A stretch of DNA of 64,000 nt from Chryseobacterium panacisoli (GTDB lineage: Bacteria > Bacteroidota > Bacteroidia > Flavobacteriales > Weeksellaceae). The stretch spans positions 186,001 to 250,000 of the forward strand of contig NZ_VTRU01000003.1 of NCBI RefSeq assembly GCF_008274625.1. The letters run 5' to 3'. Shown here piece by piece: positions 54,214 to 62,280 of the stretch; positions within the stretch are counted from its first letter, which is position 1, and the number at the start of each line of letters is the position of its first letter. The position numbers and the translations under genes were made by a program. The notes below the pieces were generated by a model that saw only the letters and a list, made by a program, of their open reading frames with translations, searched no databases and was not told the origin of the DNA.

Positions 54214-55173
54214 ATGAAAAAATTTCTGTTATCCATGATGGTGTTTGTGACGATGCTGTCATTCAACGCCTGTTCAGATTCCAATGCCAATCAGGACCCG
54301 AATCTTGTTGCCAAAGAGTCAAACGAAATTGCAATGAAAGATTTCGGCAAAACTGTTCCGGTAGGGATTGAAAAAGAAGATGGGAAATTTAAAATCTCAT
54401 TTATGGTTACTGCCCAGCCCTACTACATTAAGGACAGTAAAGAAAATGCAGGTTATATTTCCATGATCAGACAGGCAGTTGAAAATGAAACTCCTGTTCA
54501 TATTTTCCTTAAAACCAATACCAGCGAAATCGCAAAAGTAGACAAAGCAACAGATGAAGATATTCGTTATTTCAAATCTGTATTCAACAAGGAAGAAAGG
54601 GGTGACAGTAAAAAAGCAGTAAGTGTTATTCCTAACCTTGCAACGCTAAACAGCTTATTTACTCAAATTAAAAACCAGGCTTGCGGAACTTCTACAGCTT
54701 CTTCTCCGTGTATCACATTCAGATATCCTGTGGACGGATGCTACGCAAGAGCTCATAAAATGAGACAAATACTATTGAATGCAGGATATGACTGTGAAAA
54801 ACAATTTGTATATGGTAACCTGAGAGCTTCTACAGGAACATGCTGTGTATCATGGGTATATCACGTAGCCATATTGGTAAGCTTTAAAAATGCTTCCGGA
54901 ATTGTTGAAAAAAGAATCATTGATCCATCATTATTCTCCAGCGGTCCTGTAACTGATGCAGCATGGAGAGCAGCATGTACCAATACAGGCTGTGGATCTG
55001 CGTCTGTATCTTCATTTGCCAATACAGCAGGTAATGTATACTACAGAAGCCCGTCAGGATCTTTACTGTATGATAACAATTATGTAAATACCAATTGTGT
55101 ATTGAATATCTTCTCATCCCTTTCAGGATGTTCTCCTTCTCCTGCACCTAGCGTAGGAAGCTGTGGATTTTAA
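54214..55173 (+). CDS. Pre-pro protein-glutaminase (protein-glutamine deamidase)
   Basis: Secreted enzyme that deamidates glutamine side chains in proteins to glutamate. The 319 residues fit the C. proteolyticum enzyme: signal (about 1-20, ending FNAC), propeptide to about 134, mature domain of about 185 residues from AVSVIPNLATL. The papain/transglutaminase-like triad is C176 (PVDGCYARAHKM), H217 (WVYHVAILV) and D237 (RIIDPSLF). The mature part has many Cys. The signal ends in a lipobox-like LSFNAC. A strong terminator follows, then a small lipoprotein that resembles the propeptide. Confidence 0.95.
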   Translation: MKKFLLSMMVFVTMLSFNACSDSNANQDPNLVAKESNEIAMKDFGKTVPVGIEKEDGKFKISFMVTAQPYYIKDSKENAGYISMIRQAVENETPVHIFLKTNTSEIAKVDKATDEDIRYFKSVFNKEERGDSKKAVSVIPNLATLNSLFTQIKNQACGTSTASSPCITFRYPVDGCYARAHKMRQILLNAGYDCEKQFVYGNLRASTGTCCVSWVYHVAILVSFKNASGIVEKRIIDPSLFSSGPVTDAAWRAACTNTGCGSASVSSFANTAGNVYYRSPSGSLLYDNNYVNTNCVLNIFSSLSGCSPSPAPSVGSCGF

Positions 55174-55186
55174 CTAATTTATACAG

Positions 55187-55225
55187 AGCTCCTGCATTTA
55201 TTTTAATACATTGCAGGAGCTTTTT
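55187..55225 (+). terminator. Terminator of the protein-glutaminase gene
   Basis: AGCTCCTGCA / TGCAGGAGCT with a 15-base loop and a T run, ahead of the propeptide-like lipoprotein gene. Confidence 0.85.
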
Positions 55226-55242
55226 ACTTAATATTTTTTGCT

Positions 55243-55554
55243 ATGAGAGCCTGGTCCTATTTACTATTACTTTTTATTATGATTACATCCTGTTCCGGTA
55301 ATTCCAGTTCACAGAATTTAACCTGGTATAATAATGCCACTATTTCCAATATCACTGAAGATCCGGATAAACCCAATGAAGTGGTACGTGTTGCCATTGG
55401 AATCAGTGCTCAGGTTTTTTATATTTCAAAAAAATCGCCGGATTATAAAACTCTTATCGAAAAAGCGACCCAAAGCATTAAGAAAAGTAAGGCCTATAAT
55501 ATTGGTATTGAAAATAAGACCAATATCATCAAAGAAATTAATGAGGTCAAATAA
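55243..55554 (+). CDS. Small lipoprotein resembling the protein-glutaminase propeptide
   Basis: 103 residues. The lipobox signal (MRAWSYLLLLFIMITSCSG, Cys 17) is followed by about 80 residues that line up with the propeptide encoded just upstream: VRVAIGISAQVFYISKKS against FKISFMVTAQPYYIKDSK, then YKTLIEKATQS against YISMIRQAVEN, and IENKTNIIKEINEV against FLKTNTSEIAKVDKA. There is no catalytic domain. It may be a membrane-anchored inhibitor, immunity factor or folding helper for the enzyme. This is inferred from similarity and position. Confidence 0.6.
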   Translation: MRAWSYLLLLFIMITSCSGNSSSQNLTWYNNATISNITEDPDKPNEVVRVAIGISAQVFYISKKSPDYKTLIEKATQSIKKSKAYNIGIENKTNIIKEINEVK

Positions 55555-55582
55555 CCTTTTATCTTGCTGAAGCATACTGCCT

Positions 55583-56335
55583 TTACCTGATCACAGAAAT
55601 TCCGGCATCCACTTTTATTTCAGCGCCATGGATATATGACGCTTCCTCTGAAGCAAGAAACAGAACTACATTGGCTATTTCTGACGGCTCACCCTGTCTT
55701 TTGAAAGGGATTGTAGGAATAATATCATGAATTGCGCTTTCAATCTGCTCTCTGGTTAAACCTGTATTATTAAAAATATTGGTTTTAATATGCCCCGGAC
55801 TCACTCCGTTGACCCGGATGCCCCGTTCTGTAAGTTCAACAGCAAATGTTTTAATGAAAGACTGTACTGCTGATTTGGCCGCAGAATACACCGAAAAATT
55901 AGCCATCGCAATATCCGTCGCCACGGAGGTATTAAAAATAATGGAACTTCCGCTTTTCATTAATGGTAATACCTGCTGCACTGTAAAAAAAGGACCTTTT
56001 ACCAGTAGATTAAAAAGTTCGTCAAACTGATTTTCATCTACATATTCTACAGGAGCAAATCTTCCGTATCCTGCATTGGCAAAAACCAGATCAATCTGTT
56101 CGGTATACTTTCTGACTTCCTGCTGAAGTTTCATCAGGTCTTTTATATTCCCCGCGTTGGATACGATTCCAGAAGCCATTTCTCCGAGTTTCTTTAAAGC
56201 GGTATTTACCGTTTCTTCACTTCTTCCCGTGATAATAACTTTTCCTCCTTCTTCGATGAATTTCTGGGCGGTAGCCATGCCCATCCCATTGGTTCCTCCG
56301 GTTATTAAAGCCGTTTTATTTTTAAATTTCTCCAT
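55583..56335 (-). CDS. Short-chain dehydrogenase/reductase (classical SDR)
   Basis: 250 residues with NAD(P)-binding TGGTNGMGMATA (about 12-23), NAG (VFANAGYG) and catalytic Ser-Tyr-Lys (FNTSVATD, YSAAK). ITGRSEE with a basic residue after beta-2 suggests NADPH preference. C-terminal GAEIKVDAGIS is typical. The substrate is unknown. It is divergent from the nitroreductase-ohrR-ohr cluster, whose OhrR boxes lie in the shared upstream region. Confidence 0.9.
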   Translation of the reverse strand: MEKFKNKTALITGGTNGMGMATAQKFIEEGGKVIITGRSEETVNTALKKLGEMASGIVSNAGNIKDLMKLQQEVRKYTEQIDLVFANAGYGRFAPVEYVDENQFDELFNLLVKGPFFTVQQVLPLMKSGSSIIFNTSVATDIAMANFSVYSAAKSAVQSFIKTFAVELTERGIRVNGVSPGHIKTNIFNNTGLTREQIESAIHDIIPTIPFKRQGEPSEIANVVLFLASEEASYIHGAEIKVDAGISVIR

Positions 56336-56480
56336 TGTTTTTAGTGTAAATTTCTATTGCAAAGATTGGAATACAAAGAGTTAAAAAAAATCCGAATCAT
56401 GCGGAAATAACTTAAAAGCATATCACATACCTTCTGTTTATTTTAATTCATCAATAATCGTCATCAATAAAATCTTTTAA

Positions 56481-56505
56481 AATTAAATTGCACACAATTA
56501 AATTG
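56481..56505 (+). promoter_or_regulatory. OhrR-type operator boxes
   Basis: Two near-identical boxes, AATTAAATTGC starting 56481 and CAATTAAATTG (56495-56505), overlap the -33 element and spacer of the nitroreductase promoter. They match the AATTAAATT core of OhrR operators. The ohrR-like gene is two genes downstream. Confidence 0.7.
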
Positions 56506-56517
56506 CTTGTATATTTG
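56488..56517 (+). promoter_or_regulatory. Promoter of the nitroreductase-ohrR-ohr cluster
   Basis: TTG (56488-56490), a 19-base spacer and TATATTTG (56510-56517). Full Bacteroidota consensus. Confidence 0.8.
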
Positions 56518-56591
56518 CAGTGTTATTCTACCTCAACAGACAATCAGGAAGTTTAATAACCCAAGTAGTTTAATTTAAAACAAAAGAAAAA

Positions 56592-57224
56592 ATGTCATTA
56601 ATAGAAAACCTAAACTGGAGACACGCTGTAAAAGCTTATGACCCGAACAAAAAAATTTCACAGGAAGATCTTACTACTATTTTAGAATCAGCAAGACTTG
56701 CTCCTACTTCATCCGGATTACAGCCTTTCCGAATTATTGTAGTAGAAAACCAGGAATTGAAAGAGAAAATGGTAGCCGGAGCTTTAAACCCTGAAGTAAT
56801 GAGAGATTCTTCTCACGTTTTGGTCTTTGCAGCATGGGACAGCTATTCTAATGAAAAAATTGACAAAGTTTACGATTATCATACGGATGTAAGAGACCTT
56901 CCAAGAGGCCGTTTCGGAAGCTATACTGATACAATCAAGAAAATGTACGGAGCACAAACTTCTGAAGAGCATTTTGCACATACTGCCCGTCAGACTTACA
57001 TTGCGTTAGGAATTGCCCTTGCACAGGCTGCAGAACTGAAAATCGACAGTACTCCGGCAGAAGGATTCAACAATGCTGTAGTAGATGAAGTACTGGGATT
57101 AAAAGAATTAGGATTAAAAAGTGTAACTCTTTTATATCTTGGATACCGTGATGAAGCTAATGACTGGCTGTCTTCTATGAAAAAAGTCAGAATTCCAATG
57201 GATGAATTTATCATAAAAAAGTAA
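56592..57224 (+). CDS. NAD(P)H-dependent nitroreductase family oxidoreductase
   Basis: FMN enzyme of the NfsB/YfkO type, 210 residues. It opens LIENLNWRHAVKAYDPNKKIS with the usual WRxAxKxYDP, then LESARLAPTSSGLQPFRIIVV (FMN-binding), and ends SVTLLYLGYRDEANDWLSSMKKVRIPMDEFI. Likely reduces quinones, nitro compounds or peroxide products. First gene in a peroxide-response cluster, with OhrR boxes at its promoter. Confidence 0.92.
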   Translation: MSLIENLNWRHAVKAYDPNKKISQEDLTTILESARLAPTSSGLQPFRIIVVENQELKEKMVAGALNPEVMRDSSHVLVFAAWDSYSNEKIDKVYDYHTDVRDLPRGRFGSYTDTIKKMYGAQTSEEHFAHTARQTYIALGIALAQAAELKIDSTPAEGFNNAVVDEVLGLKELGLKSVTLLYLGYRDEANDWLSSMKKVRIPMDEFIIKK

Positions 57225-57255
57225 TACCTTCATCGAATCTTTCGTACTCAACATT

Positions 57256-57690
57256 ATGGAAAATCCGAAAACACCCAAACTAGAAAACCAGATTTGCTTC
57301 CCGCTGTATGTTATTGCCAAGGAGATTACAGGACTTTACCGTCCTTTCCTCGATGAGCTGGACATGACGTATCCGCAATACCTTGTTATGATGGTATTAT
57401 GGGAAGGCGACGGACTTACGGTAACGCATATCGGAGAAAAACTGTATCTGGACAGCGGAACTTTAACACCTCTTCTGAAAAGACTGGAGTCTAAAGGATT
57501 TATCAACAGAAAAAGAAAAAAAGAGGACGAAAGAGTGGTTGAAGTATTTTTAGACGAAGCTGGAAAACAGCTTCAGAAAAAAGCATGTGAAATTCCGGGA
57601 AAAATTCAGGAAAAGCTTGGAATACAGCCGGAAGAACTGCTGCATCTTAAAGACACCGTACTAAAAATATTAAACAAAATAGAAAAATAA
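57256..57690 (+). CDS. ohrR: OhrR-like MarR-family peroxide sensor/repressor
   Basis: 144-residue winged-helix regulator that releases DNA when organic hydroperoxide oxidises its Cys. The sensing cysteine C14 sits in NQICFPLYV, the place of Cys15 in B. subtilis OhrR, and YPQYLVMMVLW with MTYPQY carries the partner Tyr residues. The recognition helix is LYLDSGTLTPLLKRLESKGF. The adjacent ohr (start directly after the stop) and the boxes near 56490 support its role as local repressor. Confidence 0.92.
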   Translation: MENPKTPKLENQICFPLYVIAKEITGLYRPFLDELDMTYPQYLVMMVLWEGDGLTVTHIGEKLYLDSGTLTPLLKRLESKGFINRKRKKEDERVVEVFLDEAGKQLQKKACEIPGKIQEKLGIQPEELLHLKDTVLKILNKIEK

Positions 57691-58116
57691 ATGAAAACGT
57701 TATATACAACTCAGGTAACTGCTAAAGGAGGCAGAAACGGACATGTAAAAAGTGAAAACGGAGTGTTGGACCTTGAAGTAAGAATGCCCAAAAATCTGGG
57801 AGGAGCCAATGATGATTTCGCAAATCCTGAAATGCTTTTTGCAGCCGGATATTCTGCATGTTTCGACAGCGCTCTGAACAGAGTAATCAGCCTTTCTAAA
57901 GTAAAAACAGGGGAAACCACTGTTACCGCTCAGGTGAGCATAGGACAACTTGAAAATGGAGGCTTCGGTCTGGCAGCAGAACTTGATGTCAATATCCCGG
58001 GAGTTTCTCTTGAAGAAGCACAGGATCTGACAGAAAAAGCACACCAGATCTGCCCTTACTCTAATGCTACCAGAAATAATATGGAGGTGAAATTATCAGT
58101 AACCAACAACGATTAA
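57691..58116 (+). CDS. ohr: Organic hydroperoxide resistance protein
   Basis: Thiol peroxidase that reduces organic hydroperoxides using lipoylated partners. 141 residues with the two redox cysteines C57 (GYSACFDSAL) and C121 (HQICPYSNATRNN) and the activating Glu in NPEMLFAAG. Translated right after ohrR with no gap. Lipoyl dependence links it loosely to lipB in this window. Confidence 0.95.
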   Translation: MKTLYTTQVTAKGGRNGHVKSENGVLDLEVRMPKNLGGANDDFANPEMLFAAGYSACFDSALNRVISLSKVKTGETTVTAQVSIGQLENGGFGLAAELDVNIPGVSLEEAQDLTEKAHQICPYSNATRNNMEVKLSVTNND

Positions 58117-58144
58117 TCCAATTTTTTTAAGCATAGTTATAACG

Positions 58145-58178
58145 AAAGGAGCTGTTTCCATGGAAGCAGCTCCTTTTT
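58145..58178 (+). terminator. Terminator of ohr
   Basis: A 15-base stem with one wobble (AAAGGAGCTGTTTCC / GGAAGCAGCTCCTTT), then T's. Confidence 0.9.
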
Positions 58179-58284
58179 ATTTTATTTTTAACCAAAGATT
58201 TCACAGATGAACACAGATGATTGCATTGATTTTAAAAGATAGAGTCTGTTATTTATTATCTTAAAAATTGAGTAATTTTATACT

Positions 58285-58719
58285 ATGGAAATTATTATAG
58301 ATATTGTTTGTCAGGTGTATGCGGGGCAAAAGGCAAGAAAGACAATCGATTTGGTATTGAATACATTTCTTCCCGGTTACGAAAAATTAAATCTGAATTA
58401 TACCTATCCTAGACATGACAAAAATTATATCTTTAAAACAGAAGATGAAATGATCGGCTATTTCATTGAAACACCTGCCATCACCCAGACTTTTTATTGG
58501 AATAAATACCATGATAATCCCAACAAAATTATGGTAGGTGCAGACATTACTGATGACAACAAACTTATTATGAGCCTGACCTTAAATGGCACCAAGGAAA
58601 CTGAAAAAATGTATTTTGACCAGCTCAAAAGTATTTTACAATCTGATATTGGAGTAGTTTCACACGTTGATCCTGCAGATTATGAAGATGGGGAAGATTT
58701 CATTGTAAGATATGGATAA
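58285..58719 (+). CDS. Conserved hypothetical protein
   Basis: 144 residues, soluble, no signal peptide, acidic C-terminus. I do not recognise it. Notable stretches are KARKTIDLVLNTFLPGYEKLNLNYTYPRH, TEDEMIGYFIETPAITQTFYWNKY and VGADITDDNKLIMSLTLNG, a mixed alpha/beta pattern with a central FYWNKY. A near-consensus TAATTTTA lies 4 bases before the ATG (possible leaderless mRNA). A single gene. Confidence 0.6.
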   Translation: MEIIIDIVCQVYAGQKARKTIDLVLNTFLPGYEKLNLNYTYPRHDKNYIFKTEDEMIGYFIETPAITQTFYWNKYHDNPNKIMVGADITDDNKLIMSLTLNGTKETEKMYFDQLKSILQSDIGVVSHVDPADYEDGEDFIVRYG

Positions 58720-58765
58720 ACAAAATTATAACACACTGCTATAATTTATAATTCATAACTCATCA

Positions 58766-59401
58766 TTACCTTCTGTCTTTCATTACATCACTTTTCTGAT
58801 AGGCATCTACTCTTTTATAAGAATCATTTTTCTCTTTTTCTTTTTTATCGGAGATCAGAATTCCGAAGAGATGGTCGATTTCATGCTGAAGAATAACGGC
58901 TGTGAAACCTTCTACAATTTCTGAATATTTCTGTCCTTTCAAATCTACATATTCCAGTTGAATCACTTTACTTCTATAGAATTGATCTCTGAAATCAGGA
59001 ATAGATAAATCACCTTCAGGACCAAGATTCTGCAGGTCGGAACGCCATACAATCACCGGATTGATAAAATATTCCAAAGGAGTTCCTTCTTTGTCAAAAC
59101 GCTGTACCCAAATGATCTTTCTGTTGATTCCTACCTGAGGCGCTGCAATACCTACTCCGCCATCGGTGGAAAGAAGAGACGCTTTCATTCTTTTTACAAG
59201 AACAGCGGTATTCGGATCAAGGGGATCTGCTTCTGAAGAAATATTCAGTAATGTTTTATGCTGACTAACATCCGTTGTCTGGTAGATTGGCAATGCTGTA
59301 TTTATATCTCCCTGATTAATAATTGAAATTTCATTGGAACTGAGTTTCTGGGCACTGATCAGTCCTATAAAAAAGATCAGCAGAGTAGATAATTTCTTCA
59401 T
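58766..59401 (-). CDS. Secreted peptide deformylase-like protein with altered metal ligand
   Basis: 211 residues with signal peptide (MKKLSTLLIFFIGLISAQ). Deformylase motifs: GVGIAAPQVG (about 82-91), EGDLS (129-133) where active enzymes have EGCLS, and QHEIDHLFG (H173, E174, H177). The metal-ligand Cys is Asp131. Export and the changed ligand argue against a role on nascent proteins. It may be an extracytoplasmic metallo-amidase or peptidase. A TACCTTTG -7 element lies about 18 bases upstream. Confidence 0.85.
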   Translation of the reverse strand: MKKLSTLLIFFIGLISAQKLSSNEISIINQGDINTALPIYQTTDVSQHKTLLNISSEADPLDPNTAVLVKRMKASLLSTDGGVGIAAPQVGINRKIIWVQRFDKEGTPLEYFINPVIVWRSDLQNLGPEGDLSIPDFRDQFYRSKVIQLEYVDLKGQKYSEIVEGFTAVILQHEIDHLFGILISDKKEKEKNDSYKRVDAYQKSDVMKDRR

Positions 59402-59418
59402 GTTTTTTGAATGTGGTA

Positions 59419-59426
59419 CAAAGGTA
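59419..59426 (-). promoter_or_regulatory. -7 promoter element for the deformylase-like gene
   Basis: TACCTTTG on the minus strand, 17 bases before the ATG at 59401. Confidence 0.45.
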
Positions 59427-59471
59427 AATATTGTATAATAAAAATGATTATTTATCCATGAATTTTAAGTT

Positions 59472-59535
59472 TTGGCTGAAGCCAATGGAAGCTGATATAA
59501 AAAATAAACGGGCTAAAGCCCGTTCCTATTGAATA
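59472..59535. repeat. Paired-palindrome repeat, copy C
   Basis: Cores TTGGCTGAAGCCAA (59472-59485) and CGGGCTAAAGCCCG (59509-59522), 37 bases apart core to core, followed by TCCTATTGAAT as in copies A and B. No heptamer tract is attached. Confidence 0.85.
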
Positions 59536-59603
59536 TCTGCAATTCAAAAATATTTAATGCATGACAAAGATCTACTCAATTAGCACAATCTGCGAGTGCA
59601 TAA

Positions 59604-60476
59604 TTAAAAAGTCTTAGTCATATCTCCCGGAATAATCAGATTGAAGTCTGTAGGGATATAGTCTTTAGCAGGTACTTTCAGTTCAGGATCTTCTGACTCG
59701 AAAACAGAAATCACTGCCATTTTCAGATTAGGATTTTTCTGTTTGATATACCAATAGATTCCACCAAATTCTTTGCTGTGATAGTTTCCATTGTAATGGA
59801 TAAATGTTTTTCCGGCCTGGTAATTTTTCAGAATAGATTCTGCCATTGTAGCGTCTTTTGTAGCCTGAGCTGAAATAAAATTCATCACTTTTGTTCCTTC
59901 TGCATGATCACCCATCATCTTTTTCATTTCCGGATATCCAGGTGTATCTAAAGTAACTTTAATAGGCAGCTGAGCAATGTATGCTTTCTCTTTTTCAGTT
60001 AATTTATTTAAAGACTCAAGACCTTCTTTAGCCGTCTGGGAAGCATATCTTCTTGGAATATTAGTGGCAATAAAACTCAGCTTTTTATCTTTGGCAAAAT
60101 CTACCAGAGGCTTATAATCTGTAGCATAATTATTCCATAAACGGGCTGAGTCTTTTAATGTCTTAGCATCAAATTTTCCGTTCAGATATTGATCCAGCTG
60201 TGCCTGATTGTCTCTTTCAAACATCTCGGCTCCTAAAATAAGCTGCCCGTTCTTTTTTGCAAACAGAGCTTCTGTAATTTTGAGCTGAAGCCAATGATTG
60301 ATAGAGCTGTTATGATTTTCGCCAAAAAAGACCACATCATAATCTGCCAGTTCTTTTACCAGCTTTTCTGTCTTTATTTCTTTTCCTTTTTTATCATAAA
60401 ATTGATACGCTTTTAATTCCTGTGCCTTCAACGAACAGAAACCGGCAAGCAGTAACGCTATGAAAATATTTTTCAT
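59604..60476 (-). CDS. ChaN-family (Tiki-like) heme-binding lipoprotein/periplasmic protein
   Basis: 290 residues with a signal peptide (MKNIFIALLLAGFCSLKAQE). The EreA/ChaN fold is seen in DVVFFGENHNSSINHWLQ (with the conserved Glu-Asn-His) and LILGAEMFERDNQAQLDQYL, then NIPRRYA and YNGNYHSKEFGGIYW. ChaN of Campylobacter binds heme; the position next to hmuS suits that. Separated from the hmu operon by a terminator, so expressed alone. A metalloprotease role as in Tiki is another option. Confidence 0.85.
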   Translation of the reverse strand: MKNIFIALLLAGFCSLKAQELKAYQFYDKKGKEIKTEKLVKELADYDVVFFGENHNSSINHWLQLKITEALFAKKNGQLILGAEMFERDNQAQLDQYLNGKFDAKTLKDSARLWNNYATDYKPLVDFAKDKKLSFIATNIPRRYASQTAKEGLESLNKLTEKEKAYIAQLPIKVTLDTPGYPEMKKMMGDHAEGTKVMNFISAQATKDATMAESILKNYQAGKTFIHYNGNYHSKEFGGIYWYIKQKNPNLKMAVISVFESEDPELKVPAKDYIPTDFNLIIPGDMTKTF

Positions 60477-60536
60477 TTTATTTTATATTTAATCACAAAT
60501 TACACAAATATTCCGGCAGTTGCAGATTACTTGTCA

Positions 60537-60575
60537 TAAAAAAGACCGCTTTGAATTTCACAAACAAAACGGTCT
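60537..60575 (-). terminator. Terminator of the hmu operon
   Basis: AGACCGCTTTG and CAAAACGGTCT pair with one mismatch around a loop; T's follow on the minus strand, after the hmuS stop. Confidence 0.85.
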
Positions 60576-60594
60576 CATTCAAATTATCTAATTA

Positions 60595-61623
60595 TTACTT
60601 TTCTAAAGCCGCTACAAGGTCCTTCCACTCCTGAAGCTCAGGAATTCCAGGTTTTCTTTTTCCGAAGAACTGAACAATAAAGTCTCCTTCTTTGTTGAAT
60701 ACTTCGATAGCCGTTACTTCTCCGTCCTCAGTTGGCTTTTTAACAATCCATGCTTCTGCAATTTTCGTTACATCAAGGTGTAAGTTGAAATCAGGATCCA
60801 TTACGTTAAACCATTGCTGGTGCCAAAGCGTTTTCTTTACATTTCCTGTGTGAATCTGGATAATTCCTCTGTTTCCAACGAAAACCATGATCGGGGTATT
60901 TTTTTCAGAAGCATCTTCAAGGATGTTTACCACTTTTGCGTTATCGATTTTCTTCGCAAATCCTTCCGGAGCTAATCTTAATGCCTGTGTTCTGCTTACT
61001 CCATATTTTCTTGTCATCATGAAAAAATCATGAGTATCTTTCAACTCTGTCCAAGCTTTTTTGAAGCCTTCAACATCAATTTCAGAATCTGCTTTTTCAG
61101 CCTGCTTTGGAGCTACTGCCTCAAAAGCCAATGCCTGATTCTGATCTTCTGCCTTGAATTTTTCTGCAATCGTATCAAAAGCAGCTTCATTGCTATTTTT
61201 AGTCAAATAAATCTTGTGAAGTGCCAGGCCATCTTTTCCGAAAAACTGAAGACTTTTCTTATCTCCTTCCAATACTGCAAAAGCAAATTTCCAGTGATTA
61301 AGGAAAATTCTAAGGTCAATATCTTCACCCACAAAAAGCTGTGCATGAGGACTGCTGAAATCTCCGTTCAGGTAAGTTCCTTTTCTTTCATGAACACACT
61401 CATCATTACGGGTAAGAGCCATTACTTTTCCTAACTGCTCAGCTTCTGTAAGGATTCCCTGAAAATCCGGATTCAGGACAGTAACACCTTCTCCAATGCT
61501 TGTTGCCAACAATTCTGCTTCACTTACTTCTAACTGTGCTGCGGCATTTCTTATTCTGATATGTGGATTTTCTGCTTTCAGAGCTTCCCATTTTTCCTTT
61601 AAATCATTAACTAATGTGCTCAT
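60595..61623 (-). CDS. hmuS: Hemin-degrading/heme-trafficking factor HmuS (HemS/ChuS family)
   Basis: Cytoplasmic heme-handling protein, 342 residues made of two repeated halves. The N-half has HIRIRNAAAQLEVSEAELLAT and MALTRNDECVHERKGTY; the C-half has TRKYGVSRTQALRLAP, IMVFVGNRGIIQIHTG and WFNVMDPDFNLHLDVTKIAEAWIVKKPT. It accepts heme imported by HmuUV and either stores it or opens it to release iron. Last gene of the operon; 4 bases downstream of the methyltransferase. Confidence 0.93.
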   Translation of the reverse strand: MSTLVNDLKEKWEALKAENPHIRIRNAAAQLEVSEAELLATSIGEGVTVLNPDFQGILTEAEQLGKVMALTRNDECVHERKGTYLNGDFSSPHAQLFVGEDIDLRIFLNHWKFAFAVLEGDKKSLQFFGKDGLALHKIYLTKNSNEAAFDTIAEKFKAEDQNQALAFEAVAPKQAEKADSEIDVEGFKKAWTELKDTHDFFMMTRKYGVSRTQALRLAPEGFAKKIDNAKVVNILEDASEKNTPIMVFVGNRGIIQIHTGNVKKTLWHQQWFNVMDPDFNLHLDVTKIAEAWIVKKPTEDGEVTAIEVFNKEGDFIVQFFGKRKPGIPELQEWKDLVAALEK

Positions 61624-61627
61624 TACT

Positions 61628-62278
61628 TTACTTTTTTATGGTTAAAATTGTATAAATTCTTTGTATTGTTTCGTTTCCTGTTTTACTTTTTATTTCTTCT
61701 TCTTTTTCCGAAGTTTTCATTCTTTTAAAATGACTTTTGGAGATCAGCTCTTCCATTTCGATATTGCTGTACAGGGTGAAATCATATTCTGTAAACGGTA
61801 ATTTTTCCATGAACTCTTTTTGTCCGAATGTAAGAACGAATGTTCCGTCATCTTTTAAAACCCTGTAGATTTCGTTTAAAAACTCTACCGGATTTTCCCA
61901 GAAATACACGGTATTGACTGTAAATATTTTATCGAAAATTCTGTCCTGAAAAGGAAGTTTTTTACCTTCATATAAAACAAAATCTGCCTGGCTTTCAAAT
62001 TCTTTATTGAGTCTTTTGGCTTCATTGTGCATGGTTTCAGAAATATCAATCCCGGTGTATCTGAGGTTTTTGGCAAGACTCATGATACTTTTCAGATGTC
62101 CGGCATTGCCGTGTCCTATTTCAAGGATTTGCTGGCCGTCATCTATCACAAGTGTTTTGATACTTTCTAACGTCATGCTGATGTTAGTAGCATTCATCAT
62201 TTCACCAATCTCGATGCCTTTTTCTCCCTGAGGATTGGCAAGATTCTGTGCAAGGGTTTTGAGTTCTTCTTTTTCCAT
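61628..62278 (-). CDS. SAM-dependent methyltransferase in the heme operon
   Basis: 216 residues, class I fold: SAM-binding ILEIGHGNAGHLKSIM, then YTGIDISETMHNEA (Asp after beta-2), ILPFQDRIFDKIFTVNTVYFWENP-type motif and RVLKDDGTFVLTFGQKEF. The substrate is unknown. It sits between hmuV and hmuS with gaps of 2 and 4 bases, so it is co-expressed with heme uptake. It may modify a tetrapyrrole or breakdown product, but this is only inferred from position. Confidence 0.82.
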   Translation of the reverse strand: MEKEELKTLAQNLANPQGEKGIEIGEMMNATNISMTLESIKTLVIDDGQQILEIGHGNAGHLKSIMSLAKNLRYTGIDISETMHNEAKRLNKEFESQADFVLYEGKKLPFQDRIFDKIFTVNTVYFWENPVEFLNEIYRVLKDDGTFVLTFGQKEFMEKLPFTEYDFTLYSNIEMEELISKSHFKRMKTSEKEEEIKSKTGNETIQRIYTILTIKK

Positions 62279-62280
62279 GG

